Of a stretch of 32,967 bases of DNA, positions 21,835 to 29,954 are shown one piece after another. The DNA is from Hyphomonadaceae bacterium UBA2389. GTDB taxonomy: Bacteria; Pseudomonadota; Alphaproteobacteria; Caulobacterales; Aquidulcibacteraceae. The position numbers were made by a program, and so were the translations under genes. The notes below the pieces were generated by a model. It was not told the DNA's origin. It did no database searches and saw nothing but the letters and a program-made list of their open reading frames with translations. How positions within the stretch are numbered: position 1 is the stretch's first letter; every line of letters begins with the position of its first letter. The stretch lies in NCBI GenBank assembly GCA_002343395.1, contig DDSN01000006.1, positions 16,837 through 49,803 on the forward strand. Reading direction: 5' to 3'.

Positions 21835-23504
21835 AGCGTCGTCTGTTCGCCGCGACCGAGCGCCATGCCGCGCACGGGTTGATCGGCGGGCGTGAACGCG
21901 AGTCCCCGCGCTGCAAGGCGGTCCTGAACCTCTGACAACACGCGCCCTTCGATCACGATGGTTTCTCCTGCCGCCGCGCGTTCAGCGGCTTCAGGGGGCT
22001 CGACCAGGCGAATGGAGGTTTGCGTTAGAAAAACGAGGCTGGGCTGTGTGTAGCCGACAACCCAAAACGCCTCGTTTGCTCGCGGGGTCAAGCGCGCGCG
22101 CGTGAGCGCGGCCACGGTTTCCGCGCTGACGAACAGCCCGCGCGCTTGCGGAACGAGTTGCTCGCGCAGTCCAAACGAGAAGGCGAGGCCGCAGCCGACC
22201 AGGATAGCGGCGCGCACCGCGGGCCGGCGAAACATGGAGAGTCCAACGAGCGCGGCGATCAGCAAGGCGCCGCCGAGAAGCGCCGTGCCGATGATGCGTC
22301 TCAGATCGGCGCCGCTATCGCCGGGGATGAAGGTTGAGACAAAGGCGAAGAGGGCCACGATTAGAGCGCCCGAGACGCCGAGCAACACGGCGCCCATCGG
22401 GTGCGTTGTTCGCCATGGCCGACCGCGCATCGCCATCAAGCCGGCGCCGCACATGAGCGCGATCGCGGGGTAAGCGGGGAGCGTGTAGTGAACGAGTTTC
22501 GTGGGCAAGAGTTCGAACGCCAGGAATGTCGCGCCGGCCCATGCCGCGAGAAATCGCAGTCCGGCATGGGACGGGTCGTTGCGGGCGCGGCGCGCCGCCC
22601 CCCAAACGAGCCGCGCGGCCGCGGGTAAGGCGTAGGTCGCCGGGAAGATGAGCAGGGGCAACAGTAGCGTGTAATAGCCTGGGAAGCCGCCATGCGCGTG
22701 ATCGCCGCCTGCGATCTTGGGCGCGAGCTCATTCTGGAGCAGCGCGGCGTAGAAACGGCCTTCGGTCGCGTGTCCAATGGCGATCATCCAAGGCAGCGCG
22801 ATCGCGAGCGCCAGCGCTGGTCCGCCCCACCAAGCCAGCGGCTTCATCCACGCCAAGCGCCTTTCCCAAAGCGCCAACGCGCCAAGCGATAGAACGACGA
22901 TCGCGGGGGGCACCGGCCCTTTCACAAGCGCGCCGCACGCGAGCGCGCTCCAGAATACGAGGGCGACCAGTCGTTCCTTGGCGACGCCCACGCGTAAGCG
23001 CGCGGCGGCGGCCAGCGCAAGCGTGGTGAAGCCGACCATCACGGCGTCCGTTTTCGCGGTCATGCCTTCCATACCCGCGAGCAGACCCGACGCATAAAGC
23101 AGCGCGCCGATGAGCGCGGCGCGCGGCCCCAGCAAGGCCGTCCCGCCCCATAAAGCCGCCAGCGCGCCGATGACGAGTCCAAGGACAGACGGCAAGCGAT
23201 ACGGCCACGCGGTATTCAGGCGAGGGGTGAACGGCTCGGCGATGTGAACCGACGCCGCCTGCATCCAGTAGATGCCGACCGGTTTGCGGTTGCGCTCGGC
23301 GTCTTGAAGCCGGATGCGCACATAGTCGCCCGTCTCCACCATCTGACGCGTGGCCTGCATGAAGCGCGACTCGTCGATGTCCATGGGCGGAAACCGAACG
23401 ATGCCGAAAAGGCCGGACGCCAGCGCAACCAGCCCAACAAGCACGTAGGCTCGCCAGCCTCGGGCGAATTGGTCGAAAAGCGCGGTGGAAACGGGCGCGG
23501 CCAT
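21792..23504 (-). CDS. ArnT/PMT-like membrane glycosyltransferase (GT-C fold)
   Basis: This is a 570-residue integral membrane protein with about 11-12 helices. The first periplasmic loop has PPMDIDESRFMQATRQMVETGDYV and NRKPVGIYWMQ. These carry the Asp-Glu and Lys-Pro marks of the GT39/GT83 (PMT/ArnT) group, which moves a sugar from a polyprenyl-phosphate carrier to lipid A, glycan or protein in the periplasm. A C-terminal soluble domain of roughly 120 residues follows (YTQPSLVFLTQTSIRLVEPPEAAERAA). ATG 23504 is chosen; the frame runs open to 23564, but those residues are basic and have no homology. It diverges from the GtrB-like gene at 23619, whose product could supply its lipid-linked sugar. 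Confidence 0.85.
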   Translation of the reverse strand: MAAPVSTALFDQFARGWRAYVLVGLVALASGLFGIVRFPPMDIDESRFMQATRQMVETGDYVRIRLQDAERNRKPVGIYWMQAASVHIAEPFTPRLNTAWPYRLPSVLGLVIGALAALWGGTALLGPRAALIGALLYASGLLAGMEGMTAKTDAVMVGFTTLALAAAARLRVGVAKERLVALVFWSALACGALVKGPVPPAIVVLSLGALALWERRLAWMKPLAWWGGPALALAIALPWMIAIGHATEGRFYAALLQNELAPKIAGGDHAHGGFPGYYTLLLPLLIFPATYALPAAARLVWGAARRARNDPSHAGLRFLAAWAGATFLAFELLPTKLVHYTLPAYPAIALMCGAGLMAMRGRPWRTTHPMGAVLLGVSGALIVALFAFVSTFIPGDSGADLRRIIGTALLGGALLIAALVGLSMFRRPAVRAAILVGCGLAFSFGLREQLVPQARGLFVSAETVAALTRARLTPRANEAFWVVGYTQPSLVFLTQTSIRLVEPPEAAERAAAGETIVIEGRVLSEVQDRLAARGLAFTPADQPVRGMALGRGEQTTLYFGKIEPSSERPD

Positions 23505-23618
23505 GAACCATGGTGCTTTTAGAGGGGGGCGGCTGATTTGTCTGCGTCGGCGCGCGCAGCCCATGCCCTCGCGTCCGCGGGATTTACCCGCTAAAGAGCC
23601 GCCGTCTTATCGTCCGAG

Positions 23619-24359
23619 GTGCGTCAATTGCCGGAGAAGGTCGAGTTTAGCGTGGTTGTGCCGGTGCATGACGAGGCCGGCAACGCGGCTGGCCTCGCGC
23701 GCGAAATCGCTGCTGCGCTCGAAGGGCGTTCCTACGAAATGATTTTCGTGGACGACGCGAGCCGCGACGACACCCGGGAAGAGCTCGTGGCGTTGAAAGC
23801 CGCGCTGCCGACGTTGCGGCTTGTCGGCCATCGCCGAAACGCCGGGCAGAGCCGTGCGGTGCGGACCGGTGTGCTGGCCGCACGGGCGCAGATTGTGGGC
23901 ACTCTGGATGGCGACGGTCAAAACGACCCCGCCGATCTGCCGAGGCTGCTGGCGCGCCTTACCCGGCCCGACGCCCCGGCTAACCTCGCCATGGTCGGGG
24001 GGCAGCGCACCAAACGGCAGGATTCCTGGAGCAAGCGTATCGCCTCGCGTGTCGCCAATCGTGTCCGGCGCGCGGCGCTCAAGGATGGCGCAAACGACAG
24101 CGGCTCCGGGATTAAGGTCTTTAAAAGAGACGCTTTTCTTCTGCTGCCGTACTTCGATCACATGCATCGTTTCATGGCCGCCCTGATGCAACGAGAAGGC
24201 TATGCAGTGGAGTATTTAGAGGTTAACCATCGTCAACGGGGCGCGGGTCGCTCCAAGTACACCAACCTGGGCAGACTGGCCGCAAACATGTCTGATTTGT
24301 TCGGCGTCATGTGGCTTCAAAGCAGGGCTAGGCCGCCTGGGGGTATGGACGAGCTATGA
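23619..24359 (+). CDS. Polyprenyl-phosphate glycosyltransferase (DPM1/GtrB-like GT2)
   Basis: This is a 246-residue soluble GT2 enzyme of the dolichol-phosphate-mannose-synthase type. Visible motifs are FSVVVPVHDEAGNAAGLARE, YEMIFVDDASRDDTREEL, RNAGQSRAVRTGVLAARAQIVGTLDGDGQNDP with the catalytic DGDGQ, and DSGSGIKVFKRDAF. The late H.R..G.SKY motif is HRQRGAGRSKYTN. Such enzymes attach a sugar to undecaprenyl phosphate at the inner face. There are no C-terminal membrane helices. Start GTG 23619 or TTG 23628; GAGG at 23616 suits the latter. It overlaps the next gene by ATGA. Confidence 0.88.
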   Translation: MRQLPEKVEFSVVVPVHDEAGNAAGLAREIAAALEGRSYEMIFVDDASRDDTREELVALKAALPTLRLVGHRRNAGQSRAVRTGVLAARAQIVGTLDGDGQNDPADLPRLLARLTRPDAPANLAMVGGQRTKRQDSWSKRIASRVANRVRRAALKDGANDSGSGIKVFKRDAFLLLPYFDHMHRFMAALMQREGYAVEYLEVNHRQRGAGRSKYTNLGRLAANMSDLFGVMWLQSRARPPGGMDEL

Positions 24360-24880
24360 GCAAAGATCCGCTGAGCACTACCAATCTCGCGGTCGCCGCA
24401 GCAGCGCGGCGGCGTGGCGCAGCAAACGAGGGGAGTCCCATGGGGGCCATTTTCAACGTTTTTCCGCTGATCCTGATCCCAGTCCTGACCTATAACATCT
24501 GGGCTTTCGGGGCGACCGCAGCCAACAATAACGACTCCGCCGCCGTGCGCACGCACCTGGCGGATCCCTGGCTGCAGGTTCCCATGGCGTCCGGCGTGGA
24601 GTGGATCGTCACATTCGGTGACGTGCTTGTTCTGCTCGCGCTGATCCTGCTGTTCCTGGAATTGCTGAAATCCACCTCGACGGGCACGGCGGCGATTTTC
24701 AACCACGCCCTCTCGATGCTGGTATTCATCATCTGCCTGGTTGAGTTCCTGCTGCACCCAGCGTTCGCGACCAGCGTGTTCTTCATCATCATGGTGATGG
24801 CGTTGCTGGACGTTCTGGCGGGCGTGGTGGTTACGATCATATCGGCCCGCCGCGACGTGGAATTCGCCGGCCAACACTGA
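24356..24880 (+). CDS. Four-helix membrane protein coupled to the GtrB-like gene
   Basis: This is a 174-residue protein with four predicted membrane helices from about residue 33 (IFNVFPLILIPVLTYNIWAFG), 84, 113 and 140. The first 28 residues are polar and basic. ATG 24356 overlaps the glycosyltransferase stop. ATG 24440 has the stronger Shine-Dalgarno (GAGGGGAG) and would start at MGAIFNVFP. In many alphaproteobacteria such a place is filled by a small LAB_N-type membrane protein, but the characteristic motif is not visible here. The function is unknown; a role in glycan or lipid-linked sugar handling is only inferred from context. Confidence 0.6.
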   Translation: MSKDPLSTTNLAVAAAARRRGAANEGSPMGAIFNVFPLILIPVLTYNIWAFGATAANNNDSAAVRTHLADPWLQVPMASGVEWIVTFGDVLVLLALILLFLELLKSTSTGTAAIFNHALSMLVFIICLVEFLLHPAFATSVFFIIMVMALLDVLAGVVVTIISARRDVEFAGQH

Positions 24881-24892
24881 GGCCTAACTGGC

Positions 24893-24921
24893 GGCCAGCC
24901 GGCGAACGCCGCCGGTTGGCC
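24893..24921. terminator. Hairpin between convergent genes, possible bidirectional terminator
   Basis: GGCCAGCCGGCG (24893-24904) and CGCCGGTTGGCC (24910-24921) pair over 12 positions with one G-U wobble and a 5-base loop. It starts 13 bases after the stop of the membrane protein gene and next to the stop of the tiny minus-strand ORF. No long U-run follows on either strand, so efficiency as an intrinsic terminator is doubtful. Confidence 0.5.
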
Positions 24922-24922
24922 G

Positions 24923-25000
24923 TTAAAGGCACCACATGCCGAGCGCCAGGGCGATGGCGAAGTCGCACCAACGGGCGAATCGGGGAAAGATGTCAGCCAT
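24923..25000 (-). CDS. Candidate 25-residue single-helix membrane protein
   Basis: The ORF codes for a 25-residue peptide beginning MADIFPRFARWCDF and ending in AIALALGMWCL. This is a basic amphipathic start, then a short hydrophobic helix with two Cys. GGAG lies nine bases before the ATG. It fills an otherwise empty gap and is followed directly by a hairpin. Small size means chance cannot be excluded; conservation would decide. The rest of the gap (25001-25049) shows no feature. Confidence 0.35.
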   Translation of the reverse strand: MADIFPRFARWCDFAIALALGMWCL

Positions 25001-25049
25001 TCAACGCCGCTCCGTGCAGGATTGGCGCCGGCGCTAGGGTGGTTCGCCG

Positions 25050-25379
25050 ATGTCGCTTTTTTTCGACGCCGATTGGTTTGACGCGCGCCTCGCGGCGCGT
25101 GGGCTGGATCGCGGGGCGCTGGCGGCGGCTGCCGGGCTGCAACGCGGCGAGCTTCATCGTGTATTCGTTAACGAGCGCGCCGCCACGCCGGAGGAGCTTG
25201 GCGCGTTCGCAACCGTGCTTGGGGCCGACATCGTTGAAGTGACCTTGCGTAGCGGCATCGCCGCTCGCGCGGACGGCGGCGCCGAAGACTCCGCCGCACG
25301 GATTGAAAGCATCGAAGCGCGGCTGGATGCGATCGACAGCTGGATCGAAGAGTTCGAGCGCGCCCGAAAGCGGGCGTAA
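25050..25379 (+). CDS. Small HTH-like protein with C-terminal coiled coil
   Basis: This is a 109-residue protein. Residues 8-62 look like a degenerate XRE-type helix-turn-helix: ARLAARGLDRGALAAAAGLQ, GELHRVFVNERAATPEELGAFATVLGAD. The rest (78-109) is a charged heptad-like helix (SAARIESIEARLDAIDSWIEEFERAR). The start ATG has only weak G-rich upstream sequence. It precedes the Cys-motif membrane protein gene by 38 bases and may be cotranscribed with it. A DNA-binding role is possible but not proven. Confidence 0.6.
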   Translation: MSLFFDADWFDARLAARGLDRGALAAAAGLQRGELHRVFVNERAATPEELGAFATVLGADIVEVTLRSGIAARADGGAEDSAARIESIEARLDAIDSWIEEFERARKRA

Positions 25380-25417
25380 CCCTTGCCAAGGTTATGCGCG
25401 AGGCGCAGGGCTCGTTC

Positions 25418-26014
25418 ATGGCCACGCCCGTTGACGACATTCTAAGCAGAATTCACGAACTTGAATTGGAGCTCGAGGCTGAGTTCGCCAAACAGCGCGC
25501 GGGACTCCGCTTCGGTTTTGAGCGCGGGCGCGTTCGGTTTGAGCAAGAGGTCGCGCGCCGCCACCGGGAGCTGCGGCGCGGCGTGGCGCGTTATATCCTC
25601 GGCGCCAACCCTTTGGTGGTGTTGACCGCGCCCTTGATCTACTCGTTGATCGTGCCGTTCGCCGTCATGGACCTTTGGGTCTCGATCTACCAAGCCATAT
25701 GCTTCCGGGTTTATGGCGTTCCGCAAGTGAAGCGGAGCCAGTACCTGGTGTTTGACCGAGCAGGGCTCGCCTATCTCAACATCATTGAGAAAGTGAATTG
25801 CGCGTACTGCTCCTACGCCAACGGCGTGATCGCCTACGTGCGCGAAGTGGGCTCCCGCACCGAGCAGTATTGGTGTCCGATCAAGCACGCGCGGCGCGTT
25901 CTGGACGCGCACGCGCGCTACGCCCGCTTCGAGGAGTTCGGAGACGGTGAGCGCTACCATGCGCAATTGCGCCGTCAGCGCACCACGCTGCGCCAGGAGG
26001 GAGAGTCTCAGTAA
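25418..26014 (+). CDS. Conserved membrane-associated protein with CxxC...CPIKH motif
   Basis: This is a 198-residue protein. The N-terminal 60 residues are a charged coiled coil (IHELELELEAEFAKQRA), then one or two membrane segments (about 64-90). The C-terminal domain has NCAYCSYANGVIAYVREV and EQYWCPIKHARR, that is Cys128, Cys131, Cys153 and His157, which could bind a metal. I recall this Cys pattern from uncharacterised proteins in several proteobacteria but know no function. ATG 25418 has AGGG seven bases upstream; ATG 25394 would add eight residues. It converges on the M1 peptidase gene with six bases between them. Confidence 0.6.
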   Translation: MATPVDDILSRIHELELELEAEFAKQRAGLRFGFERGRVRFEQEVARRHRELRRGVARYILGANPLVVLTAPLIYSLIVPFAVMDLWVSIYQAICFRVYGVPQVKRSQYLVFDRAGLAYLNIIEKVNCAYCSYANGVIAYVREVGSRTEQYWCPIKHARRVLDAHARYARFEEFGDGERYHAQLRRQRTTLRQEGESQ

Positions 26015-26020
26015 GAGGCG

Positions 26021-27910
26021 TTAGCTCGCGGCGACGATGCGGTCGACCGCGCCCTGAACGATTGGATGGTAGGTCGCCCGCGCGCGTGCATAGATTCGCC
26101 TCGCGTGAGGTTGGCCCCAGTCGCCCTGCGCCATCAGGGCGCGATAGAGCGGACGCACGAACTTCCCGCGCCCCATGCTGGTAAGGAAGCGTTCAGTGGG
26201 CGCGAGCGCCGGCTCATAGCGGTTGCTCAGCGCCAGCGAGAGCCAATCAAAGAGCACCTCAGCATTGCCGACGTTGTTGAGGCCGAAGGCGGACTCAAGC
26301 GCGTCGAGTTGCGCGCGCGCGAGCGTACGCGGCAGTGTTTGCAGATAACGCTGACGCTCGTATGTGCCCCAAGTTTCCCACGGCGCGGCGGCCGGCGCTC
26401 CGCCATGGCTTGCGAAATGGTCCACGAAATGCGCCACTTCAACGAAGCTCTCCGCGCGAGGTTCTTCCGCGTTGGATGGCAAGCCTGGCTCAAAGGCCCA
26501 CGCGTCCAGCTGCAGCCGTTGTTCCAGCGCGGCGTCGCCTTGCACCACGCGCTCGCGGAAATCCGCGAGGAAGCGTGCGGTGGTCATCGGCTGGAAGGCG
26601 TGGCGGTCGAAATAGGAGCGGAGGTAGGCGTCAAAGCGTGGACGGCCGACTTCGCGCTCAAGCGTCCTCAAGAACAGGGCGCCTTTTTCGTACACGATCG
26701 CGGAGCTGTTATCTTCAGCGCCGCGTTCCTCGGGCAGATGCAGGCGCTGGGAGTCGGCGGGAATGGTGCGGATGGCCTCCTGAATTTCAGCCCACGCGAG
26801 CACGTTTTGTTGCGCCGCGCGCTCAACGCCATAGAGCGCTTCGGTGATGCGCCCTTCGAAATAGGTGGTGAAACCCTCGTTGAGCCAGCTGTCCGACCAC
26901 ACCGCGTTGGTGACGAGATTGCCTGACCAAGAATGCGCCAGCTCATGCGCGATCAATGAAACAAGGCTGCGGTCGCCAGCAAGGAAAGTGGGGGTCAGGA
27001 AGGTGAGGCGCGGATTTTCCATGCCGCCGTAAGGAAACGACGGCGGCAGGATCAGCACGTCATAGCGGCCCCAGCGATAGGGCCCGTAAAGCGCTTCCGC
27101 CGCGCGCACCATGGCTTCCATATCGGCGCACTCGAAGAGGCCGCGTTGAAGCACGCTCGGCTCGGCCCACACGCCGGTGCGCTGACCCACTGCGCCGAAC
27201 TCAAGATCGCCGATCGCGAGCGACATCAGGTAGATTGGCACGGGATTGCGCATGCGGAAGCGATAGGCGCGCCCGCCCTCGCTCGCTTCGCCGTTCGGCG
27301 TCAGCATTTCAGCGCTCATCACCGCTTTCAGCCCTTCGGGCGCGACGATGCGTGCGTCGTAGGTTTGGCGGATTCCCGGGCTGTCTTGTGTCGGCGCCCA
27401 GGTGCGGGTGAGGATCGCCTGACCTTGGCTGAACAAGAACGGCTTGCCGCTGGCCGTCTGGGCGGGCTCAAGCCATTGCAGTGCGCCGGCGTCGGGGGAG
27501 GTGGCGTAGGCGATGGTGATTTCACGATCCCCCGGGCGCAACGCGATCGAGAGAGGCGCTCCAAGCTCCGGGCGGCGTTGACCGATCGTCCACTGCGTCT
27601 CGCCCTGGTTGGTGCGAACGTTGCGGATGTCGAGGCCGTCGATATCGAGCACGATCTCGCGCGCATCCGGACGCGCGGCGATCGTCAGCGTCGCCGCGCC
27701 TTCCAAAATCTTGAGCGCGAAGTTCGCCGTCAGATCGAGCGAGACGTGCAAGACGCGCGCTTCGTCGGGGCGCGCGTGGCTGTGGCGATCGTGCGGCAGC
27801 GGCGGCAGGGAGGCGCGGTTATCGACATAGTCTGGAGCGCTGCTCGTGGCGCATGCGGAGAGCGCGGGCGCGGCGAGGCCAGCGGCCAGAAGTGTGCGAC
27901 GTTTGATCAT
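26021..27910 (-). CDS. M1 aminopeptidase, leukotriene-A4-hydrolase-like lipoprotein
   Basis: This is a 629-residue zinc aminopeptidase. The signal peptide has a twin Arg (KRRTLLAAGLAAP) and lipobox ALSAC (Cys20), so it is a lipoprotein outside the cytoplasm. The exopeptidase motif is GGMEN (295-299), and the zinc site is HELAH (His322, Glu323, His326) with NEGF Glu345. The N-terminal beta domain ends in SQGQAILTRTWAPTQDSP. This pattern, and the helical C-terminal domain beginning around residue 490, match the LTA4H branch rather than PepN. It probably trims peptides in the periplasm. It starts 18 bases after the stop of the Crp/Fnr gene and is probably cotranscribed. Confidence 0.9.
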   Translation of the reverse strand: MIKRRTLLAAGLAAPALSACATSSAPDYVDNRASLPPLPHDRHSHARPDEARVLHVSLDLTANFALKILEGAATLTIAARPDAREIVLDIDGLDIRNVRTNQGETQWTIGQRRPELGAPLSIALRPGDREITIAYATSPDAGALQWLEPAQTASGKPFLFSQGQAILTRTWAPTQDSPGIRQTYDARIVAPEGLKAVMSAEMLTPNGEASEGGRAYRFRMRNPVPIYLMSLAIGDLEFGAVGQRTGVWAEPSVLQRGLFECADMEAMVRAAEALYGPYRWGRYDVLILPPSFPYGGMENPRLTFLTPTFLAGDRSLVSLIAHELAHSWSGNLVTNAVWSDSWLNEGFTTYFEGRITEALYGVERAAQQNVLAWAEIQEAIRTIPADSQRLHLPEERGAEDNSSAIVYEKGALFLRTLEREVGRPRFDAYLRSYFDRHAFQPMTTARFLADFRERVVQGDAALEQRLQLDAWAFEPGLPSNAEEPRAESFVEVAHFVDHFASHGGAPAAAPWETWGTYERQRYLQTLPRTLARAQLDALESAFGLNNVGNAEVLFDWLSLALSNRYEPALAPTERFLTSMGRGKFVRPLYRALMAQGDWGQPHARRIYARARATYHPIVQGAVDRIVAAS

Positions 27911-27928
27911 TGTGGTTCCTTGCTTGGC

Positions 27929-28618
27929 TCAGGTCGCCCGCGCTTCGGCGATCAGCGCCTTGAGTCTGTCTTTCGCGACGAGTTTGATGCCAGCGCGGGT
28001 CATCGCGATCCAGCCTTCGTCCGCCCATTCGTGCAGTTTGCGGTTCACTTTTTCGCGGCTGGCGCCGATGCGCCGCGCGATTTCGGTTTGCGTCAAGGTC
28101 ACCGCCGCGCCGTCGCCGGCTTCATCGAGCAGGCGCAAGGCCAAGCGTCCGCCCAGGTCGAGCGTATGCGCGTCCTCAAGCGCGGCGTCGGCGTTGCGGA
28201 GGCGGCGGCTGAGTTCGGCGATGAGCTTGAGCAGCGCCTTCGGTTCGGACTCGAGCGCGGCGATCGCCTGGTCGCGGCCAATGCGCAAGAGGCGCGAGCG
28301 CCGGATAGCGGCGACATCGGCGGAGCGAACGCCGCCATCGAGCACCGCCATTTCGCCGATCAGCGCAAATGGTTTCAGCGCGGCGATGCGCACGTCCTTT
28401 CCCGCTTCGGTGGAGGTGCGTACCTCGACTTCGCCTTCGATCAGCACATAGAGCGCATCACCCTTGTCGCCCTTGGCGAAGAGCAGTTTGCCCGGCTCAA
28501 CTGTGCAGGGAACGCCTTGCTTGGCGAGGCGCGCGCGCGTCGCTTCCGAAAGCGCGGCCATCAGTTCGGCCTTCGCCAGAGCGGCCTCGACATTGTGGAG
28601 GTCTAGTTTCTCCGCCAT
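27929..28618 (-). CDS. Crp/Fnr-family transcription regulator
   Basis: This is a 229-residue regulator. Residues 10-120 form a cyclic-nucleotide-binding domain with KLLFAKGDKGDALYVLIEGEVEV and LIGEMAVLDGGVRSADVAAI. The RSA of the phosphate cassette is kept, so cAMP or cGMP binding is plausible. There are no N-terminal Fnr Cys. The C-terminal winged helix reads VTLTQTEIARRIGASREKVNRKLHEWADEGWI. The start is ATG 28618; upstream frame is unlike the family. It lies upstream of the M1 aminopeptidase gene, in the same direction, and may control it. Confidence 0.88.
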   Translation of the reverse strand: MAEKLDLHNVEAALAKAELMAALSEATRARLAKQGVPCTVEPGKLLFAKGDKGDALYVLIEGEVEVRTSTEAGKDVRIAALKPFALIGEMAVLDGGVRSADVAAIRRSRLLRIGRDQAIAALESEPKALLKLIAELSRRLRNADAALEDAHTLDLGGRLALRLLDEAGDGAAVTLTQTEIARRIGASREKVNRKLHEWADEGWIAMTRAGIKLVAKDRLKALIAEARAT

Positions 28619-28653
28619 CGGCGGGACCGTAAGCCGCGCAAAGCGCGCGTCAA

Positions 28654-29742
28654 TCAGGCGCCCGGCGCCATCGCCATTTGCCGACGAATTTCGCGTCGGA
28701 AGAGGTCGATTGGTTTGGGGCCGGCTTTCGTTTCGAGGCTCCAGAACGTCCAGCCGTTGCAGGCGGGCGCGTCCGACGCCAGCGCGCCGATGCGATGGAT
28801 CGAGCCCGTCGCCTCGCCCAGCGCCAGGCTGCCGTCGGCGCGAACGCGCGCGCGTTTTCCGTTGGGCGCGATGAGCCAAGCGCCGGGGTGGATCAGGCCC
28901 GCTTCAATCACTTGGCCGAAGGGCACGCGCGGCTCTTCCTTCTTGGACTTGGTCACCGCCAAATCCTCGATTGAAACGGGTTTCACTTTCTTTAAGCGCG
29001 CGCGCGCGCCCTCGGCGTAGCTTGGGTCGCGCTCAATGCCGATATAGTGCCGCCCCAAACGCTTCGCGGCGGCGCCTGTCGTGCCCGTGCCGAAAAAGGG
29101 ATCGAGGATCACTTCGCCTGGGCGGGTGGTCGCGAGCACGACACGGTGCAGGAGCGCCTCGGGCTTTTGCGTCGAGTGCAGCTTGCGGCCCTCGCGATTT
29201 TTCAAGCGCTCGGCGCCGGTGCAGAGCGGCAAGGTCCAGTCCGAGCGCATCTGCAGCTCGTCGTTGAGCATTTTCAGCGCGTCGTAATGAAAAGTGTATT
29301 TCGCTTCTTTCGAGCGCGCGGCCCATATCAGCGTTTCATGCGCGTTGGTGAAGCGCGTGCCCTTGAAGTTCGGCATCGGATTGGTTTTGCGCCAGATGAT
29401 GTCGTTCAAGATCCAAAAGCCGAGGTCTTGAAGCGCTGCGCCGAGCCGGAACACGTTGTGGTATGATCCGATCACCCAGATCGCGCCGTTCGGCTTCAGC
29501 ACGCGGCGCGCTTCGCTGAGCCAGGCGCGCGTGAAAGCGTCATAAGCGGCGAAATCCTCGAACTTGTCCCACTCATCGTCGACGCCGTCGACGTTCGATT
29601 GGTCCGGGCGGGTGAGCGCGCCGCCCAGCTGCATGAAATAGGGCGGGTCGGCGAAGACGAGATCAACGCTGCCCGCGGCGAGCTTCTTCAGCTCTTCGAT
29701 GCAATCGCCTTCGATGATCTTGTCCGTGAAGTGGCGCGCCAT
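28654..29742 (-). CDS. ccrM: Cell-cycle DNA adenine methyltransferase CcrM (GANTC)
   Basis: This is a 362-residue beta-class N6-adenine methylase without a partner endonuclease; Caulobacter CcrM methylates GANTC after the replication fork passes. Motif IV is DPPYF (Asp32-Tyr35), preceded by GDCIEEL. Motif I near the C-terminal side is DPFFGTGTTGAAAKRLGR. Family-specific stretches are WRKTNPMPNFKGTRFTNAHETLIWA and LHSTQKPEALLHR. The last 85 residues form the CcrM C-terminal DNA-binding domain (GAWLIAPNGKRARVRADGSL, ACNGWTFWSLE). The upstream region has four GANTC sites and a CtrA-like half-site. rnhB lies upstream in the same direction. Confidence 0.96.
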   Translation of the reverse strand: MARHFTDKIIEGDCIEELKKLAAGSVDLVFADPPYFMQLGGALTRPDQSNVDGVDDEWDKFEDFAAYDAFTRAWLSEARRVLKPNGAIWVIGSYHNVFRLGAALQDLGFWILNDIIWRKTNPMPNFKGTRFTNAHETLIWAARSKEAKYTFHYDALKMLNDELQMRSDWTLPLCTGAERLKNREGRKLHSTQKPEALLHRVVLATTRPGEVILDPFFGTGTTGAAAKRLGRHYIGIERDPSYAEGARARLKKVKPVSIEDLAVTKSKKEEPRVPFGQVIEAGLIHPGAWLIAPNGKRARVRADGSLALGEATGSIHRIGALASDAPACNGWTFWSLETKAGPKPIDLFRREIRRQMAMAPGA

Positions 29743-29760
29743 GGGTCCCCCGAAGCCGGG

Positions 29761-29813
29761 GATTCAAGCTTGACCGGACTCGCGAATCAAGAGTCCGCGG
29801 CGCCGTTAACCAT
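29761..29813 (-). promoter_or_regulatory. ccrM control region: four GANTC sites and a CtrA-like half-site
   Basis: GANTC occurs at 29761, 29777, 29784 and 29791, four sites in 35 bases. TTAACCAT at 29806-29813 matches the CtrA half-site. On the minus strand a TTGAAA lies just upstream of it and TAACGG 17 bases on, a weak promoter that the half-site overlaps. In Caulobacter the ccrM promoter is activated by CtrA and shut off by GANTC methylation. The rest of the 29743-29954 gap shows only a GC palindrome near 29942-29955. Confidence 0.65.
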
Positions 29814-29954
29814 GAATGCTTCGTCTTTCAACAGCGCCTTCGCGGCGCCAAAGCTAGATGTAGTGGAGGGGGAGGTGTCGCACCACGAGAGCGCAGCCAG
29901 AGGTCAGGCGTCTTGTTCGCGGGACGACCTCCGCGAAGCGCGCGCCGCGCGGCG

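Noticed and set aside
27146..28606. Long plus-strand open frame of 486 codons
   Set aside because: It is antisense to the M1 aminopeptidase and the Crp/Fnr gene and has shadow-like composition.
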